From contig NZ_JACWMW010000002.1 of assembly GCF_014773275.1 (NCBI RefSeq), positions 1,343,280-1,407,279 on the forward strand: a stretch of DNA of 64,000 nt. Direction: 5' to 3'. The notes under the pieces are model-generated. The model ran no database searches and had not been told where the DNA came from. It saw only the letters and a program-made list of their open reading frames with translations. The DNA is from Mucilaginibacter rigui. GTDB taxonomy: Bacteria; Bacteroidota; Bacteroidia; Sphingobacteriales; Sphingobacteriaceae. Below are positions 26,900 to 38,400 of this stretch, piece after piece. The position numbers and the translations under genes were made by a program. Each line of letters begins with the position of its first letter. Position 1 is the first letter of the stretch.

Positions 26900-27238
26900 T
26901 TGGAACAATTTTTAACCGTACTGCGCCCTGTATTACACTACAGCCTGCATTTTTTAGCCCCTGGCTTACTGGCTTTTATATTTTTTAGAGACCGGTGGCA
27001 AAAGGCATGGTTAATTATGGTGGCAACCATGGTGGTTGATGCCGATCACCTATTGGCCAAGCCTATTTTTGACCCTACGCGGTGCAGTATAGGTTTCCAC
27101 CCACTTCACTCTTATTATGCAGTAGGTGTGTATGTAATTATGCTGTTTTTCCCAAAAGCAAGGATAGTAGCTGTAGGCTTACTGTTCCATATGCTTACAG
27201 ATTTTCAGGATTGCCAGTGGATAGGGCTAATTGGTTAG
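26900..27238 (+). CDS. Small membrane protein, DUF6122-like
   Basis: A 112-residue protein with three to four hydrophobic segments. Conserved-looking polar motifs are LHYSLHFLAPG at the start, VVDADHLLAKP in the middle, and FHMLTDFQDC near the end. The H/D pattern resembles the small DUF6122 family, related to membrane-bound metal-dependent hydrolases of the YdjM type. Function is unknown. No ATG lies upstream in frame; a TTG at 26900 gives the full hydrophobic N terminus. Its 3' end overlaps that of the convergent deaminase by four bases. Confidence 0.7.
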   Translation: MEQFLTVLRPVLHYSLHFLAPGLLAFIFFRDRWQKAWLIMVATMVVDADHLLAKPIFDPTRCSIGFHPLHSYYAVGVYVIMLFFPKARIVAVGLLFHMLTDFQDCQWIGLIG

Positions 27239-27720
27239 TAATCTTTTTTACTTTCCGAGATCTCCCATTGTTTAAATACAGCCAACGCTTCATTGTGCAT
27301 CATTTGTACGAACGGCATTTGGCGTTTTTCCATGGGTTTTTCCAACTCATCATAAATAAAATGATCGTCAAAGCCTATATCGGCAGCATCCTTTTTGGTA
27401 TTGGCGTAATACACTTTACTAATGCGAGCCCAGTAGATAGCGCCAAGGCACATAGGGCATGGTTCGCAGCTGGTGTATATCTCGCAACCTTCTAAATTAA
27501 ATGTCTCCAATTCCTGGCAGGCTAAGCGAATAACAGAAACTTCGGCATGCGCGGTGGGGTCGTTATTTGGTACAACTCTGTTCGCGCTGCGTGCTATAAC
27601 CATCCCATCTTTCACGATCACAGCACCAAAGGGGCCGCCCTGCGCCTGTGTTACATTATATTCAGACAGGTCAATAGCCATCTGCATGAATTTCTGGTTC
27701 CCTTTATCTTCCATATGCAT
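27235..27720 (-). CDS. guaD: Nucleoside/guanine deaminase (CDA fold)
   Basis: A 161-residue cytidine-deaminase-fold enzyme. Zinc ligands are H58 in HAE (E60 the proton shuttle) with C88 and C91 in PCPMC. The C-terminal region DDHFIYDEL and the length fit the Bacillus-type guanine deaminase more than TadA, which usually carries a different C-terminal helix. It likely converts guanine to xanthine in the cytosol. It is convergent with the DUF6122-like gene and has no obvious operon partner. Confidence 0.82.
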   Translation of the reverse strand: MHMEDKGNQKFMQMAIDLSEYNVTQAQGGPFGAVIVKDGMVIARSANRVVPNNDPTAHAEVSVIRLACQELETFNLEGCEIYTSCEPCPMCLGAIYWARISKVYYANTKKDAADIGFDDHFIYDELEKPMEKRQMPFVQMMHNEALAVFKQWEISESKKDY

Positions 27721-27727
27721 CTAAATT

Positions 27728-27756
27728 AAAAAACCCCAACAATAAGCCGGGGTTTT
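27728..27756 (-). terminator. Intrinsic terminator of the OmpH-like gene
   Basis: AAAACCCC at 27730-27737 pairs with GGGGTTTT at 27749-27756 around an 11-base loop. Read on the minus strand, the stem is followed by a T run. It sits downstream of the OmpH-like stop codon. Confidence 0.7.
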
Positions 27757-27816
27757 AAATTAAATTATTTTTTATCTGAGCATCTGCATATTCACGCATC
27801 TGCCCATCTGGTTATA

Positions 27817-28416
27817 TTATTTTTTGTCTTTAGCGTAAGCTTCGTTCAGTCTTTTAATAACATCGGCAGTTACGTCAAGGCTTGGGTCGCCATAAAGTAC
27901 GGTAGCGTTCCCCTTTTGGTAGGTTAATATCAATTTATAACCTTTTTCTTTAGCATAAGCTTTAGTAAAGTCAACCAGTTTTTCGTAAAGTTTGGTTTGC
28001 TCGCTTACCTGGTCGTTTTGTACCTGTGCACCTGCATTTTGCTGGTATTGCTGAAACTCCTGGCCTTTACGCTGTAAACGTTGCTCAGTAGCCTGGCGTT
28101 GGTCGGCAGCCATAGTAGGGGCCGCTTTCTGGTACTCAGCAATTTCGCGCTGTATAGCCTGCTGGCGCGATTGTACATCAGCTTGCGCGGCTTTACCTTT
28201 ATCACCAAGGCGTTTATCCATATCCTTAATATAGTCGTATTTAGCAACCAAGGAGTCCTGATTGATGTAAACAATTTCAGGATTACTGGCAGTTGTTCCT
28301 GCAGTAGGTGCAGCAGCTGCTTTAGTTTCTGGTTTATTTTGGTTACAAGCAGATACACCTGCAGCAATTAATATTGCTAATACTGAATTTGTAACGATTG
28401 ATGCCTTGATTTTCAT
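27817..28416 (-). CDS. OmpH/Skp-family outer-membrane chaperone-like lipoprotein
   Basis: A 199-residue protein from the ATG at 28416; an upstream start at 28464 would place the promoter box inside the gene. The lipobox VSAC puts a lipidated cysteine at residue 24. A proline/alanine/threonine linker follows. Residues about 50-165 form a long charged, glutamine-rich helical region (coiled coil), as in Skp/OmpH. The end segment GYKLILTYQKGNATVLYGDPSLDVT is close to the family's C-terminal signature. It probably chaperones outer-membrane proteins in the periplasm. Lipidation is atypical for E. coli Skp but seems normal in this phylum. Confidence 0.85.
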   Translation of the reverse strand: MKIKASIVTNSVLAILIAAGVSACNQNKPETKAAAAPTAGTTASNPEIVYINQDSLVAKYDYIKDMDKRLGDKGKAAQADVQSRQQAIQREIAEYQKAAPTMAADQRQATEQRLQRKGQEFQQYQQNAGAQVQNDQVSEQTKLYEKLVDFTKAYAKEKGYKLILTYQKGNATVLYGDPSLDVTADVIKRLNEAYAKDKK

Positions 28417-28442
28417 TGTGTTTATCTTAAAAAAAATTTTGA

Positions 28443-28450
28443 CAAATATA
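28443..28450 (-). promoter_or_regulatory. -7 box of the OmpH-like gene
   Basis: On the minus strand TATATTTG matches TAnnTTTG and lies 26 bases upstream of the ATG at 28416, giving a leader of roughly 20 bases. No strong -33 box at the usual spacing. Confidence 0.55.
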
Positions 28451-28562
28451 ATCTTTCGGCACAAGTTTCCTAACCATTAATTAACATGTTTATTACCGGT
28501 CATATTTATCCACAATCGCACTATTGTTAAACAATAATGAGCTTAATGTGAAGCAAAAATCG

Positions 28563-28570
28563 TAAATTTG
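28563..28570 (+). promoter_or_regulatory. -7 box of gyrB
   Basis: TAAATTTG ends 22 bases before the gyrB ATG and matches the TAnnTTTG consensus. The preceding bases are AT-rich without a clear TTTG at the usual distance. Confidence 0.55.
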
Positions 28571-28586
28571 AAGGTTATTGTTTTAA

Positions 28587-30551
<1,965 letters not shown>

Positions 30552-30578
30552 TATCATTATTACGTGCCCAAAATATTA

Positions 30579-30607
30579 AAGCCTCCTGACCTTCAGGAGG
30601 CTTTTTT
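30579..30607 (+). terminator. Intrinsic terminator after gyrB
   Basis: An 11-base perfect stem (AAGCCTCCTGA at 30579-30589 with its complement at 30593-30603) closes a 3-base loop, followed by T residues to 30607. It starts 28 bases after the gyrB stop. Confidence 0.9.
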
Positions 30608-30670
30608 ACGTAATAGGTTTTATGGGTGCCCTTTTGGTATTTTTTTCGGCCTTTATTCGCCCTTTTTCGC

Positions 30671-30698
30671 CCTTCATTTGCCTTTGAAGGTTTTTTTA
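30671..30698 (+). terminator. Weak second hairpin with T run
   Basis: CCTTCA at 30671 pairs with TGAAGG at 30685-30690 over an 8-base loop, followed by seven T. It may be a backup terminator; the stem is only six base pairs. Confidence 0.35.
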
Positions 30699-30760
30699 TG
30701 ACTTTATAAGGCACTAAATGGGGGTATAAAACATTAAATGCCGGTAAAATATACTTTTAA

Positions 30761-30802
30761 ATTTATATACATAATTTTCTTATGTATATAAATATTTATA
30801 TA
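30761..30802. promoter_or_regulatory. Palindromic operator ahead of the PadR gene
   Basis: Two nested dyads overlap. The first has perfect 14-base arms at 30761-30774 and 30780-30793 (ATTTATATACATAA and its complement) around TTTTC, carrying the ACAT/ATGT half sites typical of PadR boxes. The second is a perfect 18-base palindrome at 30785-30802. They abut the -7 box, so bound PadR would block transcription of its own operon. Confidence 0.7.
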
Positions 30803-30806
30803 TTTG
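30799..30806 (+). promoter_or_regulatory. -7 box of the padR operon
   Basis: TATATTTG matches TAnnTTTG and ends only four bases before the padR ATG. This predicts a leaderless or near-leaderless transcript and overlaps the palindromic operator. Confidence 0.6.
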
Positions 30807-30810
30807 AATT

Positions 30811-31149
30811 ATGAGCACCAACCCATTATTAAAAGGAAGCCTGCAAACCATCATTTTAAAACTACTGGAAGATAACGACCAGATGTATGGATACGAGATA
30901 ACCCAAAAGGTTAAAGAGGTATCAGATGGAGAGATAATGCTTACAGAGGGCGCTTTGTACCCGGCCTTGCATAAACTGGAAGCTGATGGTTTCCTGGAAA
31001 CATTTACGCAGGTGGTTGATAACCGTGTACGCAAGTATTACCGCCTAACCGAGCAGGGGGGCAAAGAGGTGACCAGTAAATTAACCGAAGCACAGGCCTT
31101 TATAGATCAGCTGCAAACTTTGTTGAACCTTAAACCCGCAACCAAATGA
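30811..31149 (+). CDS. PadR-family transcriptional regulator
   Basis: A 112-residue winged-helix regulator. Residues about 5-85 carry the PadR pattern: LLKGSLQTIILKLLEDNDQMYGYEI, then LTEGALYPALHKLE as recognition helix, and the wing VRKYYRLTEQGG. The short C-terminal helix (about 85-112) fits the subfamily-2 PadR dimerisation helix. It overlaps the next gene by four bases (ATGA) and is coupled to two membrane proteins. The palindrome immediately upstream suggests autorepression. No ligand can be inferred. Confidence 0.92.
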   Translation: MSTNPLLKGSLQTIILKLLEDNDQMYGYEITQKVKEVSDGEIMLTEGALYPALHKLEADGFLETFTQVVDNRVRKYYRLTEQGGKEVTSKLTEAQAFIDQLQTLLNLKPATK

Positions 31150-31814
31150 AACCTACGGAACAGCAGCTAAAAGTATTGCAAACCTATCTGCATAAAACGC
31201 TTACCTACCGGGAAACCTACGAAGAAATTTACGACCACATTTTATCGGCGCTTGAGCATCAGCCGGCAGATATAAGTTTCCAGGACGCTATAAACGGCAT
31301 TATTATAAATGATTTTGGAGGGCATAGTAATTTATTGAAGGTTGAAAAAGCTCACAAAGATGCTTTGGTTAATGATATGTATAAAAAGTACCGTTCATAC
31401 ATTGTATCGTACTTTACATTCCCTAATCTGTTTTATTTACTATTAGCTGTAGGGGCAACTTGTTACGGCTTTGCACAAATTAGGGTCAGTATATCGTTAA
31501 TTATTGTGATGGCTTTTTTGATGATTTTAGCACCCTACATCATTTATCTTTTACGACTGTATGATACCGGGTATATTTTAGGGACTACGCAAAAATCGGC
31601 TAAAGATAAATCGTTTGAAATATTGGCGAGTATACCTGTTCGTTTTTTTGTGATCGTAAATACTTTTGCTATTTGGAGTGGTGAAGGATTTTACAAAGTT
31701 TTTTTAGGAACTAATAATTACCTGTTGGCAATATGGTTTATGATTGCCATACTGTATAACTTATCATTATACAAACTATATAAAAACGAATTCCAAACCA
31801 CTGCCGCAATATGA
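31146..31814 (+). CDS. PadR-linked membrane protein with N-terminal helical domain (HAAS/DUF1700-like)
   Basis: A 222-residue protein. Residues about 1-85 form a soluble helical region with YEEIYDHILSALE and NDFGGHSNL. About 95-215 hold four hydrophobic segments. The cytoplasmic helical domain plus membrane part, coupled to a PadR gene, resembles the HAAS/DUF1700-type membrane proteins encoded beside PadR regulators elsewhere. It shares the EIxDHILxAxE and DFGG motifs with the next gene, so the two are paralogues. Function is unknown; it could sense membrane state and modulate PadR. The family assignment is by pattern only. Confidence 0.65.
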   Translation: MKPTEQQLKVLQTYLHKTLTYRETYEEIYDHILSALEHQPADISFQDAINGIIINDFGGHSNLLKVEKAHKDALVNDMYKKYRSYIVSYFTFPNLFYLLLAVGATCYGFAQIRVSISLIIVMAFLMILAPYIIYLLRLYDTGYILGTTQKSAKDKSFEILASIPVRFFVIVNTFAIWSGEGFYKVFLGTNNYLLAIWFMIAILYNLSLYKLYKNEFQTTAAI

Positions 31815-32491
31815 TACTATCGCCACATGAACTGCAATGGGTAACCGAGCGTATGAAGATATACGACATTAAATACCAGGAGAGTTATTTCGAGATACTC
31901 GACCATATCTTAACGGCTATTGAAACTAAACGCGATAACGGTGACACGCGGGATATATCGGTTGTTTTTCAGGATGTGGTGGATACCGATTTTGGTGGCT
32001 ATTCGGGTATTGAGGCATTGGCTGTTAAACAGGAAAATATATACAATAAGTATATTGGAGGGGTATTTAAAGCTATTTTTCGTGGCTATTTAAATTGGGG
32101 CCTATTGGTTTTCACAATAGTTATATCAGCCCTGGCATATACCCTGCCCGATAATAAAGCCATGCACGGCGTTTTCTTTATTGCTATACTTTTGCTGGCT
32201 TTTTCGCCGTTGCTGTATGCCTTTTTATTAATATCCCGCAAGGGAACATCTGTAAAAGGGAAGAAGTCCCTGTTAAAAGGGCGTTTAATATCGCAAACTT
32301 ACCTGCCGGGTATGCTGCTGAACGGCATTATTTACCTGCCTGTGCTTTTTAAAGGCGGCGATGATGTTAACGGGTTTAAAATAATGCAGCATTGGCCCTT
32401 GCCGGCGCTAATGGTAATATTGATATTTTTTGCGGTGCTGAATTTGAGTTCGATAACGCTTTGTAACCAGGTGTTAAAGAAAAGAGGGTAG
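31811..32491 (+). CDS. Second PadR-linked membrane protein, paralogue of the preceding gene
   Basis: A 226-residue protein. The N-terminal soluble part (about 1-85) has SYFEILDHILTAIE and DTDFGGYSGI, matching the paralogue at 31146. It is followed by four hydrophobic segments at about 95-220 that diverge strongly. A loop rich in K/R (SRKGTSVKGKKSLLKGR) lies between helices 2 and 3 and would face the cytosol. The start overlaps the preceding stop (ATGA). Tandem duplication followed by divergence suggests two sensors or a heteromer. It ends six bases from the convergent protease gene. Confidence 0.65.
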   Translation: MILSPHELQWVTERMKIYDIKYQESYFEILDHILTAIETKRDNGDTRDISVVFQDVVDTDFGGYSGIEALAVKQENIYNKYIGGVFKAIFRGYLNWGLLVFTIVISALAYTLPDNKAMHGVFFIAILLLAFSPLLYAFLLISRKGTSVKGKKSLLKGRLISQTYLPGMLLNGIIYLPVLFKGGDDVNGFKIMQHWPLPALMVILIFFAVLNLSSITLCNQVLKKRG

Positions 32492-32497
32492 TCTTTC

Positions 32498-32929
32498 TTA
32501 CTTCAGCTTTAACGTTTTCTTCCCAAAATCAATTACCGCGTGGTACTTCATTAATATATCGCTGCCCAAAACACCCAGTACCTCAGGGTACCCCAGTTCG
32601 CGGTAAGCTATGTTGATGGTTGACAGGTCAAGCACGGCTACTTCCAATTCGGGGATCATCATATCGCCTATCCATATATTTTCTATTACTGCCGTTGCCG
32701 ATTCCATGGTGTTGGTACCCAAACCGGTTGAAAGCCTCTCGCTGGCTACTATATCAGCCATCTCATTGGCCAGTATCAGCAGGTCGCGGTCAAAGGCTGT
32801 ACGCGATGCGCCGGTATCCAGTACCACTTTAAAAGGCTTATTGAAGATCACAATATCCAGCACAGGGTGAAAGCCATCGCCATGCAGGTCGATGATGTTT
32901 AGCGGAATAGATATAGTTTTTTTAGCCAT
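32498..32929 (-). CDS. Retropepsin-like aspartic protease
   Basis: A 143-residue, single-domain protein with the catalytic D-T-G-A at 38-41 in FKVVLDTGASRTAFD and the second hydrophobic-G motif in LGVLGSDILMKYHAVIDF. Such single-lobed proteins dimerise to form the retroviral-type active site. No signal peptide is visible, so it is probably cytosolic. Substrate is unknown. It is convergent with the PadR operon and separate from tamL by a 224-base gap. Confidence 0.82.
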   Translation of the reverse strand: MAKKTISIPLNIIDLHGDGFHPVLDIVIFNKPFKVVLDTGASRTAFDRDLLILANEMADIVASERLSTGLGTNTMESATAVIENIWIGDMMIPELEVAVLDLSTINIAYRELGYPEVLGVLGSDILMKYHAVIDFGKKTLKLK

Positions 32930-33010
32930 TTAGTCGTGTTGGTGCAATATAGCTATCCAACTATAATTCAATCAATAAAATCAACGTAACAATTATATGG
33001 TTTTAAGCAG

Positions 33011-33120
33011 GTTAACCACAGCATTATCAGAGGTTGCACAGAGATGAATGGGGATTGCTTTTTGCATATTGTATGAAATATCTCTGTGACCTTTGTGTTT
33101 CCACTCTGTGGTTCTCTGCG
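33011..33120. repeat. Intergenic imperfect inverted repeat (CACAGAG-type)
   Basis: CACAGAGAT at 33037-33045 is mirrored by ATCTCTGTG at 33080-33088, and AACCACAG at 33014-33021 by CTGTGGTT at 33106-33113. The nested arms and many CTCTGTG/TTTGTGTT copies resemble a dispersed intergenic repeat. It lies downstream of tamL and could act as a hairpin at the transcript end. Confidence 0.5.
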
Positions 33121-33153
33121 GTAAAGTTAGCTGCCAATCCATTATTGAGCCAA

Positions 33154-35415
33154 TTAAAACGGATACCCTATGGCAATGTTTAAGATGCTGTTTTTAAAAC
33201 TCGGGCTTATAGAGCGCTGCCCGCCTGCCGGTGTATACGGCCTTACCAGCGGGAAACCAAGATCGGTACGCAGTACCAGGATGGTAGCATCAAACCTTAA
33301 ACCAAAGCCCGCATCAACAGCCATTTGCGATAAAAAATTAGGGCCAAATGTGCCGCCCGGCTGGTGTGGTTTAGCGTTCCAGATGTTACCGGCATCGGCA
33401 AATAACGCACCGTACACAATGCTGAATAGCTTTTGGCGGTACTCAATATTAGCCTCCAGTTTTATATCGCCCGATTGGTCTGCAATAAAGGCGTTACCGT
33501 TTGCACTGGTCGGGTCTACGGTTCCCGGGCCCAGTGTTCTTGGCCTGAACCCTCTTAAGCTGTTAGGCCCGCCAATAAAGAATTGCTGGTTATACGGTAA
33601 AATGGTTGAGTTACCGTATGGCAAACCAACACCTGCAATAAGCCTGGTAGCAATTTTGCTGTTAGCGCTAAGTTTATGGAAAAAGCGGATCTCGCTCTCT
33701 GCTTTAACGTATTGGTTAAATACGGTACCAAACAGTGTTTTCACTTTGCCGCCAAGGGTATCGGCACCGCTTATAATGCCATAAAGGTTGTTTGATAAAC
33801 TAAGCTTGCCACGGAAGTAAAGGCTGTTGGTACGATAGTCTTCGGTGGTGTTATCAAATGTATAAGCATAGCTTGGGCCTAAAGTAAATTGCGGGTCAAT
33901 TACGTGTTTAAGCGCCGGGTTGCGGTTGTTTGGATTACGTATGCTATCCAAATATAACTGGCTTATATTACGTGGCTTTACAAAAGTGGCCTCCAGTACA
34001 TTTAACTCGTGTATCTTATGCTCGCTTGTTTTAAACTGGTACCCGAACGACCCTGTGAACGAGTTAAGTGAGTACAGTTTTTGCCGTACAACAGAGGTGT
34101 AACCCAGCGTTAATATAGTGCGCGGGATGTACCCGTTATCGGCCCGCAAAGCAAACGGACTTATCAGCCTTGGCCACGAAAGGCTGGTTTGCACACCATA
34201 CTGGTAAACGTTGTAGCCGCTGTTTTGGCCGCCCACCTGCACATCGGTACTACCAAATAGGGTAACTGTTAAAAGCTCGCCGCCTTTAAAAGCATTGCGG
34301 TTTTTCCAGCTCAGGTTTATTTGCGTACCGGTATAGTTGGCAGATGATGTACGGCCTATGATCTCGGCCTGTAACGATTTGCGTTTATACGGGGTAAGGA
34401 AATAATAAACATCCAGCTTGGGCGAATCGGGCGTTACATCTTCAAACCTGTTTTTTACATAACGGTACGGCCCCAGGTTAATAAACCTGTTTAACGAATT
34501 GTTATGGGTGGTGCGGCTGTATACATCATTAGGATGCAGCAACACGGTATTGGAGAATAAATATGGCCTCACGGTGTTACGCGGGTCAATGATGTTGTAA
34601 TTGCGGTAAGGTTTTGCCTGGTCTAACCTTAAGGATGTATCCCTTAACGAGTAATTTGGGTACACGTAAATATTACGGACAGAATAAATTTCGCGTGCCC
34701 TCTCTGGTGTTTCGGGTTTAATACGAACTATCATGTTTACTTTATGGTCTTCAATGGTACTGTCAACCCTTACAACCAATTGCTCGGGCGCAAAGTAAAA
34801 AAAGCCCTCTTCCTTAAGGCGGGTATCAATCCTGATGCGTTCGTTCTTGATCACATCAAGGTTGTATTTTTCGCCTTTTTTTAACAGTGTTTGCGCCATG
34901 GTGCCTTTAACGGCGGTATCAAGGCTATTATCTGTAGCGGCAGGGAAGGTAACGTTATTGATGGTGTATGATGGCCCCGGCAGCGCGGTGAATAAAGCTT
35001 TGGCCGTTTTCTTTTTGCCTATAGTATCGCCGCTAACCGTTGCCTGGAAGTAGCTGATATTTTGCAGGCGGTTTTGCATAATGGTGCTGTTTTTAGCCAG
35101 ATCTACCTGGCTAACCAATACCGGCGGCTCGCCGTATTTGCTCAGAAATTTTTGAATAAACCCATGGCGGTTGCGGGTTTTGTAATACAACCAAAGTTTT
35201 ATTCTCATCCCTAATAAAGATGAGTTTGGTTTAGGCCTGATATAGGTTTTCAATTCCGACTCCAGAGCCTTTGCATCGCTTTTAGGTATATTTTTATCAT
35301 CAACCTTAACAGTACCGCCGGTATAAAGCTTTTCGTTTGGCGGCAGGTACCTGGTAGTGCTGCAGGCGTTTAACACTACAGCCATAAGTACTAAATATAT
35401 TATACGTTTAATCAT
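33154..35415 (-). CDS. tamL: TamL, lipidated TamA/BamA-family outer-membrane protein
   Basis: A 753-residue Omp85 protein. The lipobox LNAC lipidates C18, which distinguishes Bacteroidota TamL from Proteobacterial TamA. POTRA-like domains occupy about 30-320. The C-terminal 16-strand barrel (about 340-753) contains the Omp85 signature GGPNSLRGFRPRTLGPG (about residue 605) and ends with a beta-signal IAIGYPF. With TamB it forms a complex spanning the envelope for outer-membrane assembly or lipid transport. It overlaps tamB by four bases, with tamB upstream. Confidence 0.9.
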   Translation of the reverse strand: MIKRIIYLVLMAVVLNACSTTRYLPPNEKLYTGGTVKVDDKNIPKSDAKALESELKTYIRPKPNSSLLGMRIKLWLYYKTRNRHGFIQKFLSKYGEPPVLVSQVDLAKNSTIMQNRLQNISYFQATVSGDTIGKKKTAKALFTALPGPSYTINNVTFPAATDNSLDTAVKGTMAQTLLKKGEKYNLDVIKNERIRIDTRLKEEGFFYFAPEQLVVRVDSTIEDHKVNMIVRIKPETPERAREIYSVRNIYVYPNYSLRDTSLRLDQAKPYRNYNIIDPRNTVRPYLFSNTVLLHPNDVYSRTTHNNSLNRFINLGPYRYVKNRFEDVTPDSPKLDVYYFLTPYKRKSLQAEIIGRTSSANYTGTQINLSWKNRNAFKGGELLTVTLFGSTDVQVGGQNSGYNVYQYGVQTSLSWPRLISPFALRADNGYIPRTILTLGYTSVVRQKLYSLNSFTGSFGYQFKTSEHKIHELNVLEATFVKPRNISQLYLDSIRNPNNRNPALKHVIDPQFTLGPSYAYTFDNTTEDYRTNSLYFRGKLSLSNNLYGIISGADTLGGKVKTLFGTVFNQYVKAESEIRFFHKLSANSKIATRLIAGVGLPYGNSTILPYNQQFFIGGPNSLRGFRPRTLGPGTVDPTSANGNAFIADQSGDIKLEANIEYRQKLFSIVYGALFADAGNIWNAKPHQPGGTFGPNFLSQMAVDAGFGLRFDATILVLRTDLGFPLVRPYTPAGGQRSISPSFKNSILNIAIGYPF

Positions 35416-38400
35416 AAGGTTGTGGTCTGTGTCTTGGTTCTTTCGTCTTTATCTTTTTGCTGCGATGCTTTTTCCTGCTCGTCTTTTAGCTTTTGCTCTT
35501 CTTTATATTTTTTACGCATCTCCCTTTCTTTTGCTGTGCGTTTACGGAAGATCTCGCGGAAACGGTTATAATCTACCGTGAGCGAAAACCCTATACCGGT
35601 TTCAACTACCTGGCCTTGTATAACTATAAATTCATCCTTACGATACGCGCGCAGGGTATAGCGCCCATCCTTGCTCAGTTTGTAATTAACCGATACGTTG
35701 CCGGCAATGTTTGATGTTTTTTGCCCGGCCTGTGCGCCTTCCAGGTTAAAGTTGTTACCTACGCTCACTGTTAGCCTATCGTTAAGGAAGCGTTTACTTA
35801 GCCCAACGTTAAGGTCTGTTCGGTTTGTTGCCGTTCCGGATGAGTAGTCTTCGCCGGATGTTAACCCGAAATTAAGGTCGACCCCTGTGATCAGGTCGCC
35901 AGCCAGGTTATTCAACTGGTCGGTAAGTAAACCGCTCACGCTGCTGCGTATAGCACCTTCAACACCGGCGCTGCCGCCCTGGCTTTGCAGTGGGTTATCG
36001 CCAATAAAGTGGCCAAGTACCAGCACACCCAATACTTGTTTATTTAACTCGTTAGGGTCCTGCCTTACCTGGGCAAGGCGGGTACCAACAGTGGTGGTTA
36101 CTTCAGACGATACGTTGTAATTACTATCCGGCAGGGTAATATCAAAGCTGATATCGGGTTTCATTAACTCGTTACGTAAGTTAAGGTTTACATTAAACGG
36201 TAACTTTTGCTTGTATTGGGTCGAGTTTTGGTCGGTTAGTTGGTTAGCAACCAGGTCTATCGGTGGCACGTTGGCTATGTAAATGGCAGTAAGGTCTATA
36301 TTAGCGCTTGTTGGGTCGCCCGTCCAGGTAATGGTGCTGCCCGGCTTAAAGTTAAACTTACGCGATACGGTGGCATACGACAGGTTGTACGAGCCGCTGC
36401 TAACCACATAAGTACCGGTTAAACTTGTTTTGCCGCTTGGGTCTATACCGCCGCTCAGGTGTGCTTCGCCTTTTAAGTGTACCACATCGCCGTTACGCTC
36501 ATCAACTACAATAGTAAAGGCCGCGTTTTTATCAATGTTCACCGTAGCATTTACATCAAGCCCGGTAACTTCCGATTGTTTTAGCGAATCAAGCTGTCGG
36601 GCTATGAGTATCGAATCTGTGTTTGGTGCGCTTGCGTCAAAAAACTCAACTACCCCCTTGCGGTCTTCCACACCGGGGTCGCTGGTTGGCAATACAATAG
36701 CAAAGTCTGTTTTATCATTAACGGTCAATGTTGCATCAACCACAGGTTTGGCCATATCGCCCCTTACTTTTATATCGGTATCCATAAACAACTTGCCATA
36801 AAACAGCTTGTTATCTGCCTTGGTAGAGTTGATAACCCTAAAGTTGTTTGCACGTATATTCACCCCGAATTTAAAGTCGGTATAAGTTTTGGTGTAGATA
36901 GAACCCGAAACAACCGCCTTGTTGTTGGTTGAATCAACCAGTGTAAAATCGTTGAACCTTATCCCTTCATCATTAAACGTAATGCTTTCCTGCGGCATGG
37001 TGAAGTAGGAGTTAAGCATGCTTACGTTAAACGCAACTTTATTGAAGTGCACATCGCCCCGCACAGCTGGTGCGGCGGTGGTACCGGTTATTTTTAGCTG
37101 GCCGGTAATATTACCGCTCGAGTTTTTAATAGCCCCAAAGCTAAAGCCCTCTATACTCTTCATGCCCAGGTTTACAATATTCAGGTTCATGTCAAACCGG
37201 CTTTCGGGAGTGGTATAGTACATACCGTTCAAATCAACCTGGTTGCCTTTGCCGGTAACACTTGCCTGCAGCGCAAATGCGTTTTGAGTTTGGTTATTTA
37301 CCTTAAGCGCTATATTACCTACGGTATCGCCTTTAAAGTTAAAGTCGCTCACATTCATATCGGCAGTAAACACCGGCGATTTCTGGAAATTGCTTACTAC
37401 CGCGTTGCCATTGATGGTTCCGCCTACAAACAGTGAATCCTGCTGTGCTATTTTGGTCAGGGTTTCTATCCTGAAGTTTTTAAAATCAACCGTAATAGGC
37501 GAATTTACGCCCCCCGAGCTATTGGCGCTTAATACCTGGTTGCTGTTGGTGATGCTAAAGTTACGCGCCAGTATCCCTTTTGCGCCATAAAACAGCGCGT
37601 TATCCGGGTTAACATCCCATGGGGTGTAATCAAACATCAGCCCGTTTTGTAAAAAGCTGAACTGATACTGATCTGGCAATACACTAAACTGGCCGGCCAT
37701 GCGGTAGCGTTCTTTCTTTAGTTTGTCGCGCACCTGTAAGCTAATGCCCAGCTTATTGTTTTGGGCGTTACCCGATACACTGGTATAAAGCAGATCTAAT
37801 GACGAACCCACTTTTATTTCATCAACCGTTAAATTGTAATTTAAGGCATTATTACCCGTGTTAATAGCCAGCTTTAAGTTATTTACTGTATTAGTGCCAT
37901 AAATAACTTTAGGTGCAGCACCATTTACAATAAGCTCGCCGGTGGTGCTGTTAAAGCGGCCGTTAAATAAAACCGGGTCAAGCTGTTTTAAATCAGGGGC
38001 AAATTTAGCTACCAGCGGGGTTTTCACCAGGCGGGCATCAAACGTGAACTGCTGCGGCGAGTATTTAACTTTTGCCCTTGGGGTTTTACTGCCAAGGCTG
38101 GTGTTGTAGTATTTATCAATCACATCCTGCAGGGCAGGGGCAATTTGGGTTAGCTTATACTTACCGGCCATGTGTGCGTAAAACATAGGCGTTTTTAAGC
38201 GCAGTGTGCTGCTATCGGCAGTGGCGGTTGATATCAGGCTAACGGTATCTAAATTGATGCGCTCGCCTTTATTAATCACCAAAAGGTCGGTTGCCAATAT
38301 GTTGGCGTTCAGGTAATCAGGGTCGGCAGTTGGCACATCGGCAATAATTTTACCATGAAAACGCATCGGGCCTTTTACAAAATTCAGTTTTTGCAGGTCT

